Assembly (NCBI GenBank): GCA_015490755.1
Contig: WFXF01000086.1
Coordinates: 35,190-99,189 of the forward strand
DNA length: 64,000 bases
Reading direction: 5' to 3'
DNA from: Gammaproteobacteria bacterium
Lineage (GTDB): Bacteria; Pseudomonadota; Gammaproteobacteria; JAADGQ01
Shown here: positions 44,164 through 55,001 of the stretch, piece by piece
Position numbering within the stretch: position 1 is the first letter of the stretch
Layout of the letters: every line of letters starts with the position of its first letter
Position numbers and translations under genes: made by a program
The notes under the pieces: model-generated
The model's database searches: none
What the model was told of the DNA's origin: nothing
Seen by the model: only the letters and a program-made list of their open reading frames with translations

Positions 44164-46356
44164 TTACCCTCTTTTAGGTACTTTTTTATTTTCCACAGGT
44201 AGATGAATAACAAATGATGCTCCACCTTCCGGCCGGTTTTTCGCATAAATCACGCCACCATGCTCTTCTATAATCTTTTTAACAATAGCTAGCCCCAAAC
44301 CACTACCACGTCCCTTGGTTGTCACACCAGGCTCAAAAACTTGCTCAATAATTTCGTCAGAAATACCCGCCCCATCATCTACCACACAAATTTCCACCGC
44401 CCCCCGATCCAGCTCATTCCGAAGACGTGTAGTGACAACAACAATACCTTCATCGTTCCCACCCATCGACTGCATGGCATTTTTTATCAAATTATGCAGC
44501 ACCTGCCGCAATCGCCCTGCATCTGCGTTGATAAATGGCAAGCCCGGAGCCAACTCTGCTTTAACCTCAATTTTATAGCCTGAATATAGCTCCAGAACAC
44601 TATTCACCAGATTATTAATATCGATTGGTTGAATCATAAGTTTTGGTGGCTTGGCATATTCAGAAAAAACGGTCACCATCTCCTGCATCGACTCCACTTG
44701 CTCAACAATCGTTCGTGTAGAACGATCTAGCACCTCCGCATCACCAGCATCCATTGTTGCGAGGTATTTGTGGCGTAATCGTTCAGCTGAGAGGCGAATC
44801 GGTGTGAGTGGATTTTTAATCTCATGAGCCAGACGACGCGCCACCTCCCCCCAAGCAGCATCACGCTGAGATTGAATCTGACTTGTCATATCATCAAACA
44901 CCACTACAAAGCCACTATCTACAACATCCTCTCCTATTGCAGGCAATGCGCTGCCACGGCACATTAACGCTTGCCTCCCTGCCGGACCAAAAATTGTGAC
45001 CTCTTCACGCCATGCTTCATCAACTTTGTGCAAATGAGGTAAAATAGATTCGACCAACTGAGTTAAGTGAGGAAAATCCTTCCCTAACATCGTTAATGAT
45101 TCCCCCAGACGCTCCACCAGGTCAACCCCCAAAATCTGATTTGCCGCACTATTTGCCATACGCAGTGTATGCTCTGTATCAAAAGTCAACACACCGGATG
45201 ATAAACGACCCAATACAGTCTCCAAATAGATGCGCTGCCTCTCAGCATGAATCTGGCTACGCTGAACCTCATCTTGAGTCAGTGCAATTTTTTGTGTCAT
45301 ATCATTAAATGATTTCACCAAAAAACCCAATTCATCATTAGATGCTAACGGTAGATGCTTGCTGTAATTACCAGAAGCAACAGCACGTGTACCAATGGCC
45401 AATACACGAATCGGTGCCACCAGGCGCTGAGCCAGAAGAAAAGCCGCCAATACCGCCGTTAACAAACTCAACAGCAAGACTAAAGATAAAGTGAACGTAA
45501 AGATAATTTTAAGTGGTTTACGTAAATAACTCCGTTTTCGATATTCATCATAGGCAAGCTGAACATCAGACACCAACTCACTGGTCTGTGCTTCAACCTC
45601 ATAAAGTGCTTGTAAAATACGAACATCTGCAATTGATTCTGGATTAGCCATCGCCACTACAACGCGAATAAACAACCCTTTTTGTTCAATTGAATCAATT
45701 CCAATATAGGGTTCACCTGTTCGCACCTGAGCCAATACGATGTCACTCGGCAAATCAGGAAAAATAGTCTCTACTGCCTGGCTTGTTGAAGCAATAATTC
45801 TTCCATTTGAACCCAGGACTGTCAGTTCAAAAGCATCATTATTATGACGAATACCATTGATCTTTAAAGGTAATCGGCGATCTGAAATCCCTGAAAGTAC
45901 TTTTACAATTCGCTCAGAACGCCGACTTGCATCTCGCTTGCGATCATTCAGCGTTGCTCGTGTGAGTTCAAGCGCATCAGCCAATGCTGTTTCAGTATGC
46001 ACATCAAACCAGCTATCAATCCCGCGATTCAAAAAATTCAAGGAAAAATAGAATACGATCATCACGGGAAGCATGGCCAGGGAGACAAAGATAACAACAA
46101 GGCGCGCTGTTAAACGTGACCCTGGTGCCTGAAGTCGATACTGCCTCACTAAACGAAAGAGGTTAATAGCAATCAATGCAAGCAGTACAAGCAATGCAAA
46201 TACATTAAACACCAACAACCATGAATAAAGCAGACTAAACTGCTCAGAATTTTGAATAGCCTCGCTCATTAAAACGAGTGATGCCAACAGCACCACACTA
46301 AGCAAAATAATTGGACGAATGCCCTGCGTATAGCGCTTTAAGGTTCTAGAGGCCAT
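44164..46356 (-). CDS. ntrY: NtrY-like sensor histidine kinase
   Basis: A 730-aa inner-membrane kinase. Four N-terminal membrane helices surround an extracytoplasmic region (about residues 115-280), followed by HAMP (APIRVLAIGTRAVASGNYS), PAS (about 375-490), the phospho-acceptor region RRLAHEIKNPLTPIRLSAER, and the ATPase with NLIKNAMQ, DDGAGI and GRGSGLGLAIVKK. In other bacteria NtrYX links to nitrogen or redox control. It overlaps the upstream DUF4390 gene by 19 bases. Confidence 0.93.
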   Translation of the reverse strand: MASRTLKRYTQGIRPIILLSVVLLASLVLMSEAIQNSEQFSLLYSWLLVFNVFALLVLLALIAINLFRLVRQYRLQAPGSRLTARLVVIFVSLAMLPVMIVFYFSLNFLNRGIDSWFDVHTETALADALELTRATLNDRKRDASRRSERIVKVLSGISDRRLPLKINGIRHNNDAFELTVLGSNGRIIASTSQAVETIFPDLPSDIVLAQVRTGEPYIGIDSIEQKGLFIRVVVAMANPESIADVRILQALYEVEAQTSELVSDVQLAYDEYRKRSYLRKPLKIIFTFTLSLVLLLSLLTAVLAAFLLAQRLVAPIRVLAIGTRAVASGNYSKHLPLASNDELGFLVKSFNDMTQKIALTQDEVQRSQIHAERQRIYLETVLGRLSSGVLTFDTEHTLRMANSAANQILGVDLVERLGESLTMLGKDFPHLTQLVESILPHLHKVDEAWREEVTIFGPAGRQALMCRGSALPAIGEDVVDSGFVVVFDDMTSQIQSQRDAAWGEVARRLAHEIKNPLTPIRLSAERLRHKYLATMDAGDAEVLDRSTRTIVEQVESMQEMVTVFSEYAKPPKLMIQPIDINNLVNSVLELYSGYKIEVKAELAPGLPFINADAGRLRQVLHNLIKNAMQSMGGNDEGIVVVTTRLRNELDRGAVEICVVDDGAGISDEIIEQVFEPGVTTKGRGSGLGLAIVKKIIEEHGGVIYAKNRPEGGASFVIHLPVENKKVPKRG

Positions 46357-46907
46357 ACATACCAGTCGCTGGACATATACCAGCCCGGCGCAAAATATGC
46401 CAACAGCCGAATCGGTACGGGTAATGATTCAATATCAAACAGTGCTTTTAAACGTACTACATATTGCGCTTTAGGATTAACTTCTTCCTGTTTCAGTAAA
46501 GGCAAATCCGCCACAATGCCTAATATCCAGGTCGCTGTACTTAAACTTGGTAAATTTCGTGATTTTCCGCTATTAATATGAAGCACTTTATATTGTTGTG
46601 TAAGCGGTTGGTACTTTAGAGTATAGCGCTGCACTGATTGGCTGACCTTTTTATTAAACAGCCATAACAACCCCTTTTTTCTAATCACTTCAATTTTCAA
46701 CTCAAAAGTAAGCTCAACCCCCTTGAGCAAAGCTTCCTGAGCTTGATCTGAAAGCTGGTAATTCACCGTTGCATCAAGGTAGTAAGTATCTCCAATCAAC
46801 CCCGTCTCTGCATGCTCTATAAAAAAACTTTTAGCCTCAGCTACACCAACAAATATTACGGAAATAAAAAACCACAGAAAATTTAGATTCTTTTTATATA
46901 TCTTCAT
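46338..46907 (-). CDS. DUF4390 exported protein
   Basis: A 189-aa protein with a signal peptide (to VAEA, about residue 25) and the DUF4390 region: AETGLIGDTYYLDATVNYQL, GVELTFELKIEVIR and the C-terminal GWYMSSDWYVWPLEP. Function unknown. The gene between rsmB and ntrY is conserved in many Gammaproteobacteria. It overlaps rsmB by 14 bases upstream and ntrY by 19 bases. Confidence 0.9.
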   Translation of the reverse strand: MKIYKKNLNFLWFFISVIFVGVAEAKSFFIEHAETGLIGDTYYLDATVNYQLSDQAQEALLKGVELTFELKIEVIRKKGLLWLFNKKVSQSVQRYTLKYQPLTQQYKVLHINSGKSRNLPSLSTATWILGIVADLPLLKQEEVNPKAQYVVRLKALFDIESLPVPIRLLAYFAPGWYMSSDWYVWPLEP

Positions 46908-48243
46908 TAAATTTCTGCTTCTTCAAACAAGCATAATAAAAACCATCCATGCCACTCTCACCTGTCATAATTTGACGACCCGCTACAACATGCCTTCCCC
47001 ACTGAGCCTGAATCGGCACTTCGCAAGCACCCTTTTGCTCTTTGATAAATTTTAATATTTGCCCTGAATTTTCCTGAGTTAATACTGAGCATGTTGCATA
47101 TAGCAACTGCCCTCCTGGCTTAAGTAATGACCACAATGCCTGTAATAGTTCACCTTGAACACCCACCAAACCTGTAATATCATCAGCCTGGCGTAAATAT
47201 TTAATATCAGGGTGACGACGAATCACTCCCGTTGCTGAACAGGGTGCATCCAGTAAAATGCGATCAAACTGCTGACCATCCCACCATGACTCTGGTTGCG
47301 CTGCGTCACCCACCAATACTTGTGCATTAAGCCCTAGCCGTAGTAAATTCTCATGTATTCGTCTTGTACGATCCTCATCATGATCCAGCGAAACTAGCTC
47401 CACCCCAGGCTCACATTCCAATATATGACAAGATTTCCCACCCGGTGCAGCACAAGCATCCAGCACACGCATTCCCGGCTGCACATCCAGTAATGGCGCT
47501 GCCAATTGTGCGGCACTATCCTGCACTGAAAACCAGCCTTGATCAAAACCAGGCAACGCAGTTACATCTTGCAGTTTGGCTAGTTTTATCGCTTGTGGCG
47601 CATAGGGTAGCGACTCGGCACCAATATCATTCGCCTCTAAAAGCTTCAGATAATCTTGTTGCTCAATTTTGGCAATATTGACACGTAGTATGATCGGGGC
47701 AGGATTATTATTAGCATTAACAATATATTGCCACTCATCAGGCCAATTTTTTTTTATTTTGCCTAATAGCCAGGCTGGATGAGCTGTCGATACCACATCA
47801 TCCTGATCCAGTTTGGTTAATACATCGCTATTGCGTTGATAACTCCTCAAAACAGCATTAACCAACCCCTTTGCCCAAGGCTTGTTCAGTGCGTTTGTAA
47901 CAGCAACAGTTTCAGCCACCGCCGCATGCTTCGGCACTCTCATATAGATTAGTTGATAGAGTCCCAGCAATAACAGACACTGAATATCGATATCCTTTTT
48001 TTTCAGTGGTTTATGCATAAAGTGCTGAGAAATAGCGCTCAAACGTAGATGCCACCGTAAAACGCCATAGCAAAATTCTGAAACGAGTGGCCGATCCCCG
48101 GATTTTTTCATCGAAAGCAGAGCCGCTGGCAACACAGCAGAAAGTGAGCGTCGCTGACCTAAAACCTCACTCAGTATTTTTGTTGCTGTTAATCGTGCAC
48201 TCACAGAATCAAATCGCCAGTATCTATTGAAAAACTGCTCCAC
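46894..48243 (-). CDS. rsmB: RsmB, 16S rRNA m5C967 methyltransferase
   Basis: A 449-aa protein with a NusB-like N-terminal domain (about 20-145, [19 protein letters not shown]) and a SAM-fold domain: [28 protein letters not shown] and [13 protein letters not shown] with the two catalytic cysteines. The GTG at 48243 overlaps fmt by 20 bases; a second GTG at 48204 would also keep the domain. Confidence 0.95.
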   Translation of the reverse strand: MEQFFNRYWRFDSVSARLTATKILSEVLGQRRSLSAVLPAALLSMKKSGDRPLVSEFCYGVLRWHLRLSAISQHFMHKPLKKKDIDIQCLLLLGLYQLIYMRVPKHAAVAETVAVTNALNKPWAKGLVNAVLRSYQRNSDVLTKLDQDDVVSTAHPAWLLGKIKKNWPDEWQYIVNANNNPAPIILRVNIAKIEQQDYLKLLEANDIGAESLPYAPQAIKLAKLQDVTALPGFDQGWFSVQDSAAQLAAPLLDVQPGMRVLDACAAPGGKSCHILECEPGVELVSLDHDEDRTRRIHENLLRLGLNAQVLVGDAAQPESWWDGQQFDRILLDAPCSATGVIRRHPDIKYLRQADDITGLVGVQGELLQALWSLLKPGGQLLYATCSVLTQENSGQILKFIKEQKGACEVPIQAQWGRHVVAGRQIMTGESGMDGFYYACLKKQKFNEDI

Positions 48244-49171
48244 GCTCCATCAATGCACCATGTGCATTCATAAAATCAGCTACAGATTGTGAGCACCCAC
48301 CGGGTCTTTGAATTTGTAATAACCGTAACACCCCTTGCCCTGTTGCCACATCAATCCCCTCACGCCCCGCACCAACAATTGTTCCAGGTGTTTCATCAAA
48401 ATGCTCTTCCAGTGGGATTGCCATCCAGATTCGATACGTCACACCCGCAAGCGTCACTCGTGTCACGGGCCAAGGGTTGAATGCCCGGACAGTACGTGCC
48501 AAAACATCTGCAGGCTTTTGCCAATCAATATCAGACTCTTCTTTTTTCAGCTTTGCAGCATAAGTTGCCAAGCTATTATTTTGTACTGTTGGTTCCACAG
48601 TGCCTTCACAAATTTGATCAAGCACATTCAAAAGAGCCGAACCTCCCAGATTAGCTAGCCGATCATGTAAAGTTGCACTTGTATCATCAGCATGAATCGG
48701 ACACTCAGCACTGAGCAGCATATCCCCCGTATCCAAACCTTCATCCATCTGCATAATAGTAATTCCACTCACATCATCACCGGCTAAAATTGCACGATGA
48801 ATCGGAGCCGCACCCCGCCAACGTGGCAACAATGAAGCATGAATATTAATGCAACCATAACGTGGAATTGCCAATACATCTGGTGGCAAAATCAATCCAT
48901 ATGCAGCAACAACCATCACATCTGGCTCAAGTGCATTCAAAGCCTCTTGCTCTTCTTGAGATTTCAATGAAACAGGTTGATATACCGGAATACCATGTGC
49001 TTTTGCCAACACCTTAACTGGACTGGATTTTAACTTTCGGCCACGGCCAGCAGGGCGATCAGGCATCGTTAAAACAGCACATAATGTATGCCGGGAATCC
49101 AGCAATGACTGCAAAGCAACCGCTGCAAAGTCAGGCGTTCCAGCAAAAATAATTTTTAATGAGTCCGTCAT
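48224..49171 (-). CDS. fmt: Methionyl-tRNA formyltransferase
   Basis: A 315-aa enzyme that formylates initiator Met-t[19 protein letters not shown] at the N-terminus, the formyl-binding [16 protein letters not shown] with [19 protein letters not shown], and the C-terminal OB domain are present. Operon with def (32 bases upstream) and rsmB. Confidence 0.97.
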   Translation of the reverse strand: MTDSLKIIFAGTPDFAAVALQSLLDSRHTLCAVLTMPDRPAGRGRKLKSSPVKVLAKAHGIPVYQPVSLKSQEEQEALNALEPDVMVVAAYGLILPPDVLAIPRYGCINIHASLLPRWRGAAPIHRAILAGDDVSGITIMQMDEGLDTGDMLLSAECPIHADDTSATLHDRLANLGGSALLNVLDQICEGTVEPTVQNNSLATYAAKLKKEESDIDWQKPADVLARTVRAFNPWPVTRVTLAGVTYRIWMAIPLEEHFDETPGTIVGAGREGIDVATGQGVLRLLQIQRPGGCSQSVADFMNAHGALMERGAVFQ

Positions 49172-49203
49172 GATAATTTATATGCCTATATTTAATGGCA
49201 ATA

Positions 49204-49707
49204 TTACATTGTTTGCCGACTCTGTTTCAGTAGTTTTTTGCGTATACGCTGTCGTTTCATTGCAGATAGATAATCAACAAATAACTTACCATTCAAATGA
49301 TCAATTTCATGCTGAATACAAATAGCCAACAAACCATCGGCTTCCAGCTTGACAGACTGCCCTGATCGATCCTGCGCAATCACACTCACACGTTCAGCCC
49401 GAGTCACCGTTTCATAAATACCGGGCACAGACAAACACCCTTCTTCATAGTCAGCTTCGCCCTCCAGGTGGGTAATTTCAGGGTTAATCAAACATAATGG
49501 AGCATCCTTGTTTTCAGAAATATCAATCACTACTACACGTAATAAAGTGCCAATTTGAGGAGCAGCCAAACCGATTCCAGGCGCTTGATACATTGTTTCA
49601 AACATAGTATCAATCAATGCCTGAATATCATCGTTAATACTCTTAACCGGCTTGGAATGTTTCAGTAAAGTAGCGTCTGGATAGTGTAATATTGCGGAAA
49701 CTGTCAT
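49204..49707 (-). CDS. def: Peptide deformylase
   Basis: A 167-aa metalloprotease removing N-formyl groups. The three motifs are intact: [19 protein letters not shown] (Cys ligand) and QHEIDHLNG (His ligands and catalytic Glu). The ATG at 49707 gives the usual N-terminus [11 protein letters not shown]; a TTG extension to 49731 seems less likely. It is divergent from the LysM gene. Confidence 0.97.
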   Translation of the reverse strand: MTVSAILHYPDATLLKHSKPVKSINDDIQALIDTMFETMYQAPGIGLAAPQIGTLLRVVVIDISENKDAPLCLINPEITHLEGEADYEEGCLSVPGIYETVTRAERVSVIAQDRSGQSVKLEADGLLAICIQHEIDHLNGKLFVDYLSAMKRQRIRKKLLKQSRQTM

Positions 49708-49862
49708 TGCATCGTTCAATTTATGTAACAAAATTGGTTGATTATACCGTTAATTAGCTTGATCGGCTCACTCAATTTATATTGGACGGCCGCTATTTAT
49801 TGTATACACTCGGCCTAAACGCGTCGTATCAGTTCAATATAAATCATAGAAAAGGATTGATT

Positions 49863-50894
49863 ATGTTAAAAAGTATTGCTGCCGCCTTGCTACTATTATT
49901 TAGTGCAACTCTATTCGCGGATACCTTAACTCTGCGTGAAAACCACCCTGATCGCCATATAGTCGTCAAGGGTGACACACTATGGGATATCTCGGCACAT
50001 TTCTTACGTGACCCTTGGTTATGGCCTGATGTCTGGCACATCAATCCTGAAATTGAAAACCCCCATCTAATCTATCCAGGTGACATTATCAGGCTTGTTT
50101 ATATTGATGGCAAACCGACCTTGCAGCTGGATCGTGGACAGAGGGCCCTAAAACTCTCTCCACAAATACGTGCAACAGACCTTGGAAGCCCGATACCGAC
50201 AATATCACTTGAGCAAATACAGCACTTTTTAACTCGCCCGCGTGTCATCAGCCAACAGGAACTGGATCAGTCCGGCTACATTGTGGCAGGTGATGATGGG
50301 CGCTTAATGAGTGGAGCCGAACTTTCAATCTACGCACGTAACATCCAAGACTTTGATACCTCACACTTTGATATTTATCATATAGGAAAAGCCTACCAAA
50401 ACCCCGGAGCAAAGAGAGGTGATATTCTGGGTTTTGAGGCTATTCAGGTCGGTGATGCACGTATCGCACAAACGGGGGACCCCGCCAAACTCTACGTCAC
50501 CCACTCTTATCGTGAAATTTTAGTAGGAGACCGTTTACTACCACCTCACGACCAACCCATTGATCAAAACTTTATCCCTCATGCACCTGATCAAAACATT
50601 GAAGGCATGATTATTTCGGTTCTTGATGGCATTACTAAAATCGGGCGCTATCAAACCATTGTGATCAATCAAGGCTTTCAAGATGGAATCGAGGTCGGCC
50701 ATGTACTCACTGCTCATCAAAAGGGTCGAACTATTCGTGACCCTTACGCAAAAAAACCGGGGACAACGGTCACTTTACCTGATGAAGTTGCAGGGACTGT
50801 TATGGTTTTTCGCACATTCCAACATGTCAGTTATGCCTTGGTAATGGATGCCAAGCGAGAAATAAAACTCTATGATGCTGTTAGAACACCATGA
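49863..50894 (+). CDS. LysM-domain exported protein
   Basis: A 343-aa protein with a signal peptide (to about residue 19, ATLFA), then LysM (about 33-80, HIVVKGDTLWDISAHFLRD and NPHLIYPGDIIRLV). LysM binds peptidoglycan. The rest (about 100-343) is the conserved extension of the LysM proteins located beside dprA. The ATG at 49863 has AAGGA seven bases upstream. Its stop overlaps the dprA start in an ATGA. Confidence 0.92.
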   Translation: MLKSIAAALLLLFSATLFADTLTLRENHPDRHIVVKGDTLWDISAHFLRDPWLWPDVWHINPEIENPHLIYPGDIIRLVYIDGKPTLQLDRGQRALKLSPQIRATDLGSPIPTISLEQIQHFLTRPRVISQQELDQSGYIVAGDDGRLMSGAELSIYARNIQDFDTSHFDIYHIGKAYQNPGAKRGDILGFEAIQVGDARIAQTGDPAKLYVTHSYREILVGDRLLPPHDQPIDQNFIPHAPDQNIEGMIISVLDGITKIGRYQTIVINQGFQDGIEVGHVLTAHQKGRTIRDPYAKKPGTTVTLPDEVAGTVMVFRTFQHVSYALVMDAKREIKLYDAVRTP

Positions 50895-51976
50895 CAGAGC
50901 TGGCATATTGGATTGCACTTCACCATGCTCCCGGCATTGGCTCGATCACCTGCAAAAAACTGCTCGATCATTGCGGTTCAGCCAAAGCTGTTTTTGATCA
51001 AATTGAAGATCTGAAGCTCAAAAAAACAACTCGGGATTTTTTAAAAAACCCCGATTGGGCAGCCGTTGAATCAGACTTGGCATGGCAAGAAAAGGAGCCT
51101 TTCCATTCAATTATTACTTTGCATGATGCAAACTATCCAGCACAGCTCAAAGAGATTGCAGATCCACCTGCCATCCTGTATCTAAAAGGTAATCCAGGTT
51201 TGCTTCACGACACACAAATTGCAATCGTAGGCAGTCGTAACCCTACCCCCCCAGGCCAGGAAAACGCATGGCAATTTGCTGCCAGCCTGTCACGCATGGG
51301 AGTTATCATTACTAGTGGACTTGCCTTGGGTATTGATGGCTCTGCTCACAAAGGTGCACTACAAAACGGGGGCACAACAATCGCAGTCACAGCGACTGGA
51401 CTCGACCGTGTGTATCCAGCTCGTCACCGAAAACTGGCTCATGAAATTGTAGAGAAAGGCTTGATCATTTCAGAAATGCCTATTGGCACTCCTCCGAAAC
51501 CTCAATACTTTCCCCGTCGCAATAGAATTATCAGCGGGCTTAGCGTGGGAACTTTGGTCATTGAAGCTGCACGCAACAGCGGCTCTTTAATTACTGCACG
51601 CCTTGCATTGGAGCAAAACAGGGAAGTATTTGCCATTCCTGGATCAATTCATAATCCACTGGCACGAGGCTGTCACGACCTGATTCGCCAAGGTGCAAAA
51701 CTCGTTGAAACCGCACACGATATTACTGAAGAACTTGAAGCCGTAACTGTTAAACAACCCATAAAAACATCTCCAGCTGTTCGGCTAGAATCACCAAAAC
51801 TTGACCAAAAGCAGAGCCAGCTATTGAATAGTGTCGGCTTTGAACCCATACATATTGATCAATTAATCGAACATAGCGGATTGACGGCAGAAGAGGTTTC
51901 ATCCATGCTACTATTTCTAGAACTGGACGGGCACGTATCAACAGCACCCGGTGGAACATACATCCGTAACAGTTAG
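50891..51976 (+). CDS. dprA: DprA, DNA processing protein for transformation
   Basis: A 361-aa Rossmann-like protein that loads RecA on incoming single-stranded DNA. IVGSRNPTPPGQENAWQFA and ITSGLALGIDGSAHKGAL carry the DNA-binding signature; PKPQYFPRRNRIISGLS and a winged-helix C-terminal DML1-like domain (about 290-355) follow. Normal length. Together with the pilus genes at the left edge it suggests possible natural competence, by inference. Confidence 0.96.
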   Translation: MTELAYWIALHHAPGIGSITCKKLLDHCGSAKAVFDQIEDLKLKKTTRDFLKNPDWAAVESDLAWQEKEPFHSIITLHDANYPAQLKEIADPPAILYLKGNPGLLHDTQIAIVGSRNPTPPGQENAWQFAASLSRMGVIITSGLALGIDGSAHKGALQNGGTTIAVTATGLDRVYPARHRKLAHEIVEKGLIISEMPIGTPPKPQYFPRRNRIISGLSVGTLVIEAARNSGSLITARLALEQNREVFAIPGSIHNPLARGCHDLIRQGAKLVETAHDITEELEAVTVKQPIKTSPAVRLESPKLDQKQSQLLNSVGFEPIHIDQLIEHSGLTAEEVSSMLLFLELDGHVSTAPGGTYIRNS

Positions 51977-52009
51977 ATAGACTCGAACAAGCAGTGCAGC
52001 GGTAAAGTC

Positions 52010-52486
52010 ATGAACGAAAACGTATTCGATATACTGGTTTATTTATTTGAAAACTACGCGGATGGTGAGATGGAGCTCGGCTTTGACCAGGAAGTGGTCA
52101 AACAGGAATTGAATAGCGTTGGCTTTCCAAGATCAGACATAAAAAAAGCTTTTGTCTGGCTGGAAGACCTTGCGCTGTCAGGTGAAGATGATGTTAAGCA
52201 CCCAGCAGCCTCTGACCATTCAATCCGAATTTACAATAGCCATGAAATCAAAAGGCTGGATGTTGATGCTCGTGGTTTTTTGTGTTTTCTTGAACAGGTC
52301 AATGTTTTGAACTCGTACTCAAGAGAACTGGTAATTGAACGTGTTATGGCATTTGAGGGCGAGCTGGATTTGGAACAACTCAAATGGATCACACTACTGG
52401 TACTGTTTAACCATTCAGCTGAAGATGAAGCGCTTGATATGCTGGAAGATCTGGTCTACAACCAAGCCATCAATACGTTACATTAA
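52010..52486 (+). CDS. smg: Smg/DUF494 family protein
   Basis: A 158-aa protein matching Smg: MNENVFDILVYLFENYADGE and IERVMAFEGELDLEQLKWI. Its biochemical role is unknown. It is conserved between dprA and topA; here 33 bases after dprA and 47 before topA. Confidence 0.95.
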   Translation: MNENVFDILVYLFENYADGEMELGFDQEVVKQELNSVGFPRSDIKKAFVWLEDLALSGEDDVKHPAASDHSIRIYNSHEIKRLDVDARGFLCFLEQVNVLNSYSRELVIERVMAFEGELDLEQLKWITLLVLFNHSAEDEALDMLEDLVYNQAINTLH

Positions 52487-52533
52487 AAAAGTAACTACCC
52501 CAATTTATTTCATATTTAAAACATAAGACCCTT

Positions 52534-54840
52534 ATGAGCAAAAATCTTGTTATTGTTGAATCAGCAACTAAAACTAAAACTATAAAAAAATATCTGGGTA
52601 AAGATTTCCAGATTTTGGCCTCTTATGGCCATGTCAGAGATCTGCTGCCTAAAGAAGGAGCGGTTGATCCTGACAATAACTTTGCCATGAAGTATCAAGC
52701 GATTGAAAAAAATGCCAAACACCTTGAAACAATCAGAAAAGCGGTTAAAGCAGCAGATGCGCTCTACCTCGCAACGGACCCGGATCGTGAAGGCGAAGCC
52801 ATTTCATGGCACATTCTGGAAGACTTGAAAGAAAAAAAATTAATCAAAGAAAAAAAAGTATACCGAATTGCTTTCAATGAGATAACCAAGCGCGCCGTTC
52901 AAGAAGCGATTGATAATCCCCGCGAACTTTCTATGGATCTTGTCAATGCACAACAAGCAAGGCGTGCGCTGGACTACCTTGTAGGTTTCAATCTTTCACC
53001 ACTGCTCTGGAAAAAAATTCGCAGAGGTCTTTCCGCAGGCCGGGTGCAAAGCCCGGCACTTCGCATGATTGTCGAAAGAGAAGAGGAAATTGAAGCTTTC
53101 AAACCACGTGAATACTGGAGCATTGAGGCCGATGCAAACAGTGGCAAACAACCGATCATTGGTAAACTAACCCGCTATCAAGGGGAAAAAATTACACAGT
53201 TCAGCGTGACTAATGATAAACAGGCTCATGAGATTCAATCAACACTGTTAAAAGCAGCCAATGGCAATCTGGTTGTCACCGAAGTTGAAAAGAAACAGCG
53301 CAAACGTCGTCCGGCAGCGCCCTTTATTACCTCAACACTACAACAAGAAGCAGCGCGTAAATTAGGCTATACCGCACAACGCACGATGCGTATCGCACAA
53401 CAACTTTATGAAGGCATTGATGTTGGCAACGGTTCCGTCGGTTTAATCACCTATATGCGTACTGATTCGGTCACACTCGCACAAGATGCTTTAACAGAAA
53501 TACGTGACTTGATCAGCCGGCGCTACGGCAAAGATAACCTGCCTGCAAAACCGAATGTTTACAAAACCAAATCAAAAAATGCGCAAGAAGCGCATGAAGC
53601 GATTCGTCCGACAGCCGTTGATCATATTCCGGAGGAAATAAAGCAGAGTCTGACAAATGATCAATTCAAACTTTATAATCTGATCTGGAAACGTGCCGTT
53701 GCCTGTCAAATGATTCATGCAACAATTAATACTGTAGGTGTTAATTTGGCTGCTGGTGAAAACAGTATTTTTCGCACCACAGGCTCAACGATTGCAAATC
53801 CGGGTTTTATGGCTGTTTACCTGGAAGGTGTGGATGACAGCACTGCGGAAAGTGATGAAAAAATGCTGCCGACAATGGCAGTTGGAGATAAACTCGAATT
53901 ACTCGAAATCCGTCCCGAGCAGCACTTTACTGAACCACCACCGCGCTTTAGTGAAGCCAGCTTAATCAAAGCATTGGAAGAGAACGATCTGGGTCGTCCC
54001 TCTACCTATGCAACCATAATCTCTACGCTACAAGCGCGGGAATATGTCACATTAGAAAAAAAACGCTTCCAGCCGACAGATGTCGGACGTGTTGTCAGCA
54101 AGTTTTTAACCAACTATTTCAGTAAATATGTCGATTATGGCTTTACTGCCCAGCTGGAAGATGAGCTGGATGCCGTATCTCGCGGCGAAAAAGAGTGGAT
54201 TCCATTAATGACCTCATTCTGGGATCCCTTCAAGTCCAAGGTTGATGACATTGATCAAAATGTTGACCGCAAAGATGTCACACAAGAAGCCCTTGATGAA
54301 GAGTGCCCAAAATGTAAAAAACCCCTCTCAATCCGTCTTGGGCGACGCGGTCGCTTTATTGGCTGTAGCGGCTACCCTGAATGTGACTATACACGCAACA
54401 TGAATAGTGAAGAGCAGGAGTCTGAAGAACCCGAAGTTATTGAAGGCCGCTGCTGCCCTCAGTGTGAAGAACCTTTAATTATTCGTACAGGACGTTATGG
54501 TAAATTTATCGGCTGTAGCACCTACCCCAAGTGCAAACATATGGAGCCATTAGAAGCACCCACTGATACAGGCGTTCAGTGCCCCGAATGTAAACAGAGT
54601 ACACTGCTCAAGCGAAAGTCACGCTACGGCAAAATATTTTATTCCTGCTCCCGTTACCCCGATTGCAAATATGCTGTCTGGAACACACCTGTTGCAGAGC
54701 CTTGTCCAAAGTGCGAATGGCCAGTATTAACCATCAAAACGACTAAAAGGCGAGGTACCGAAAAAGTGTGTCCACAAAAATCCTGTGATTTTGCTGAACC
54801 TTACGAGCTTGAAGAAGAAGGGGCTTCTGAGAAAACTTAA
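52534..54840 (+). CDS. topA: DNA topoisomerase I
   Basis: A 768-aa type IA topoisomerase that relaxes negative supercoils. The TOPRIM domain (NLVIVESATKTKTIKKYLG, ATDPDREGEAI), the active-site Tyr in GLITYMRTDS and GRVQSPALR are present. The C-terminus has four zinc-finger segments: three with CPxC followed by YPxC, and a last divergent one. Length is shorter than E. coli TopA (865), mostly from the tail. Confidence 0.98.
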   Translation: MSKNLVIVESATKTKTIKKYLGKDFQILASYGHVRDLLPKEGAVDPDNNFAMKYQAIEKNAKHLETIRKAVKAADALYLATDPDREGEAISWHILEDLKEKKLIKEKKVYRIAFNEITKRAVQEAIDNPRELSMDLVNAQQARRALDYLVGFNLSPLLWKKIRRGLSAGRVQSPALRMIVEREEEIEAFKPREYWSIEADANSGKQPIIGKLTRYQGEKITQFSVTNDKQAHEIQSTLLKAANGNLVVTEVEKKQRKRRPAAPFITSTLQQEAARKLGYTAQRTMRIAQQLYEGIDVGNGSVGLITYMRTDSVTLAQDALTEIRDLISRRYGKDNLPAKPNVYKTKSKNAQEAHEAIRPTAVDHIPEEIKQSLTNDQFKLYNLIWKRAVACQMIHATINTVGVNLAAGENSIFRTTGSTIANPGFMAVYLEGVDDSTAESDEKMLPTMAVGDKLELLEIRPEQHFTEPPPRFSEASLIKALEENDLGRPSTYATIISTLQAREYVTLEKKRFQPTDVGRVVSKFLTNYFSKYVDYGFTAQLEDELDAVSRGEKEWIPLMTSFWDPFKSKVDDIDQNVDRKDVTQEALDEECPKCKKPLSIRLGRRGRFIGCSGYPECDYTRNMNSEEQESEEPEVIEGRCCPQCEEPLIIRTGRYGKFIGCSTYPKCKHMEPLEAPTDTGVQCPECKQSTLLKRKSRYGKIFYSCSRYPDCKYAVWNTPVAEPCPKCEWPVLTIKTTKRRGTEKVCPQKSCDFAEPYELEEEGASEKT

Positions 54841-54915
54841 CGACTGATCACTTTCAAAAGTTATGATGAGTCACAGCAATCCGTGTGACGCAGCCACAAT
54901 GCAACGCTCACTCTG

Positions 54916-54942
54916 TTGAACATACAGCAGTTAGTTTATAAT
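54916..54942 (+). promoter_or_regulatory. Putative promoter of the siroheme reductase gene
   Basis: TTGAAC at 54916-54921 and a perfect TATAAT at 54937-54942; the spacer is 15 bases, shorter than optimal. It is 60 bases upstream of the ATG at 55002, which has AGGAG at 54987-54991. Confidence 0.45.
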
Positions 54943-55001
54943 CCCTCGGTTCTCATACTGAACTAAGATAGTTTATTCCCGTGCGCAGGAGTTGATAATA
55001 A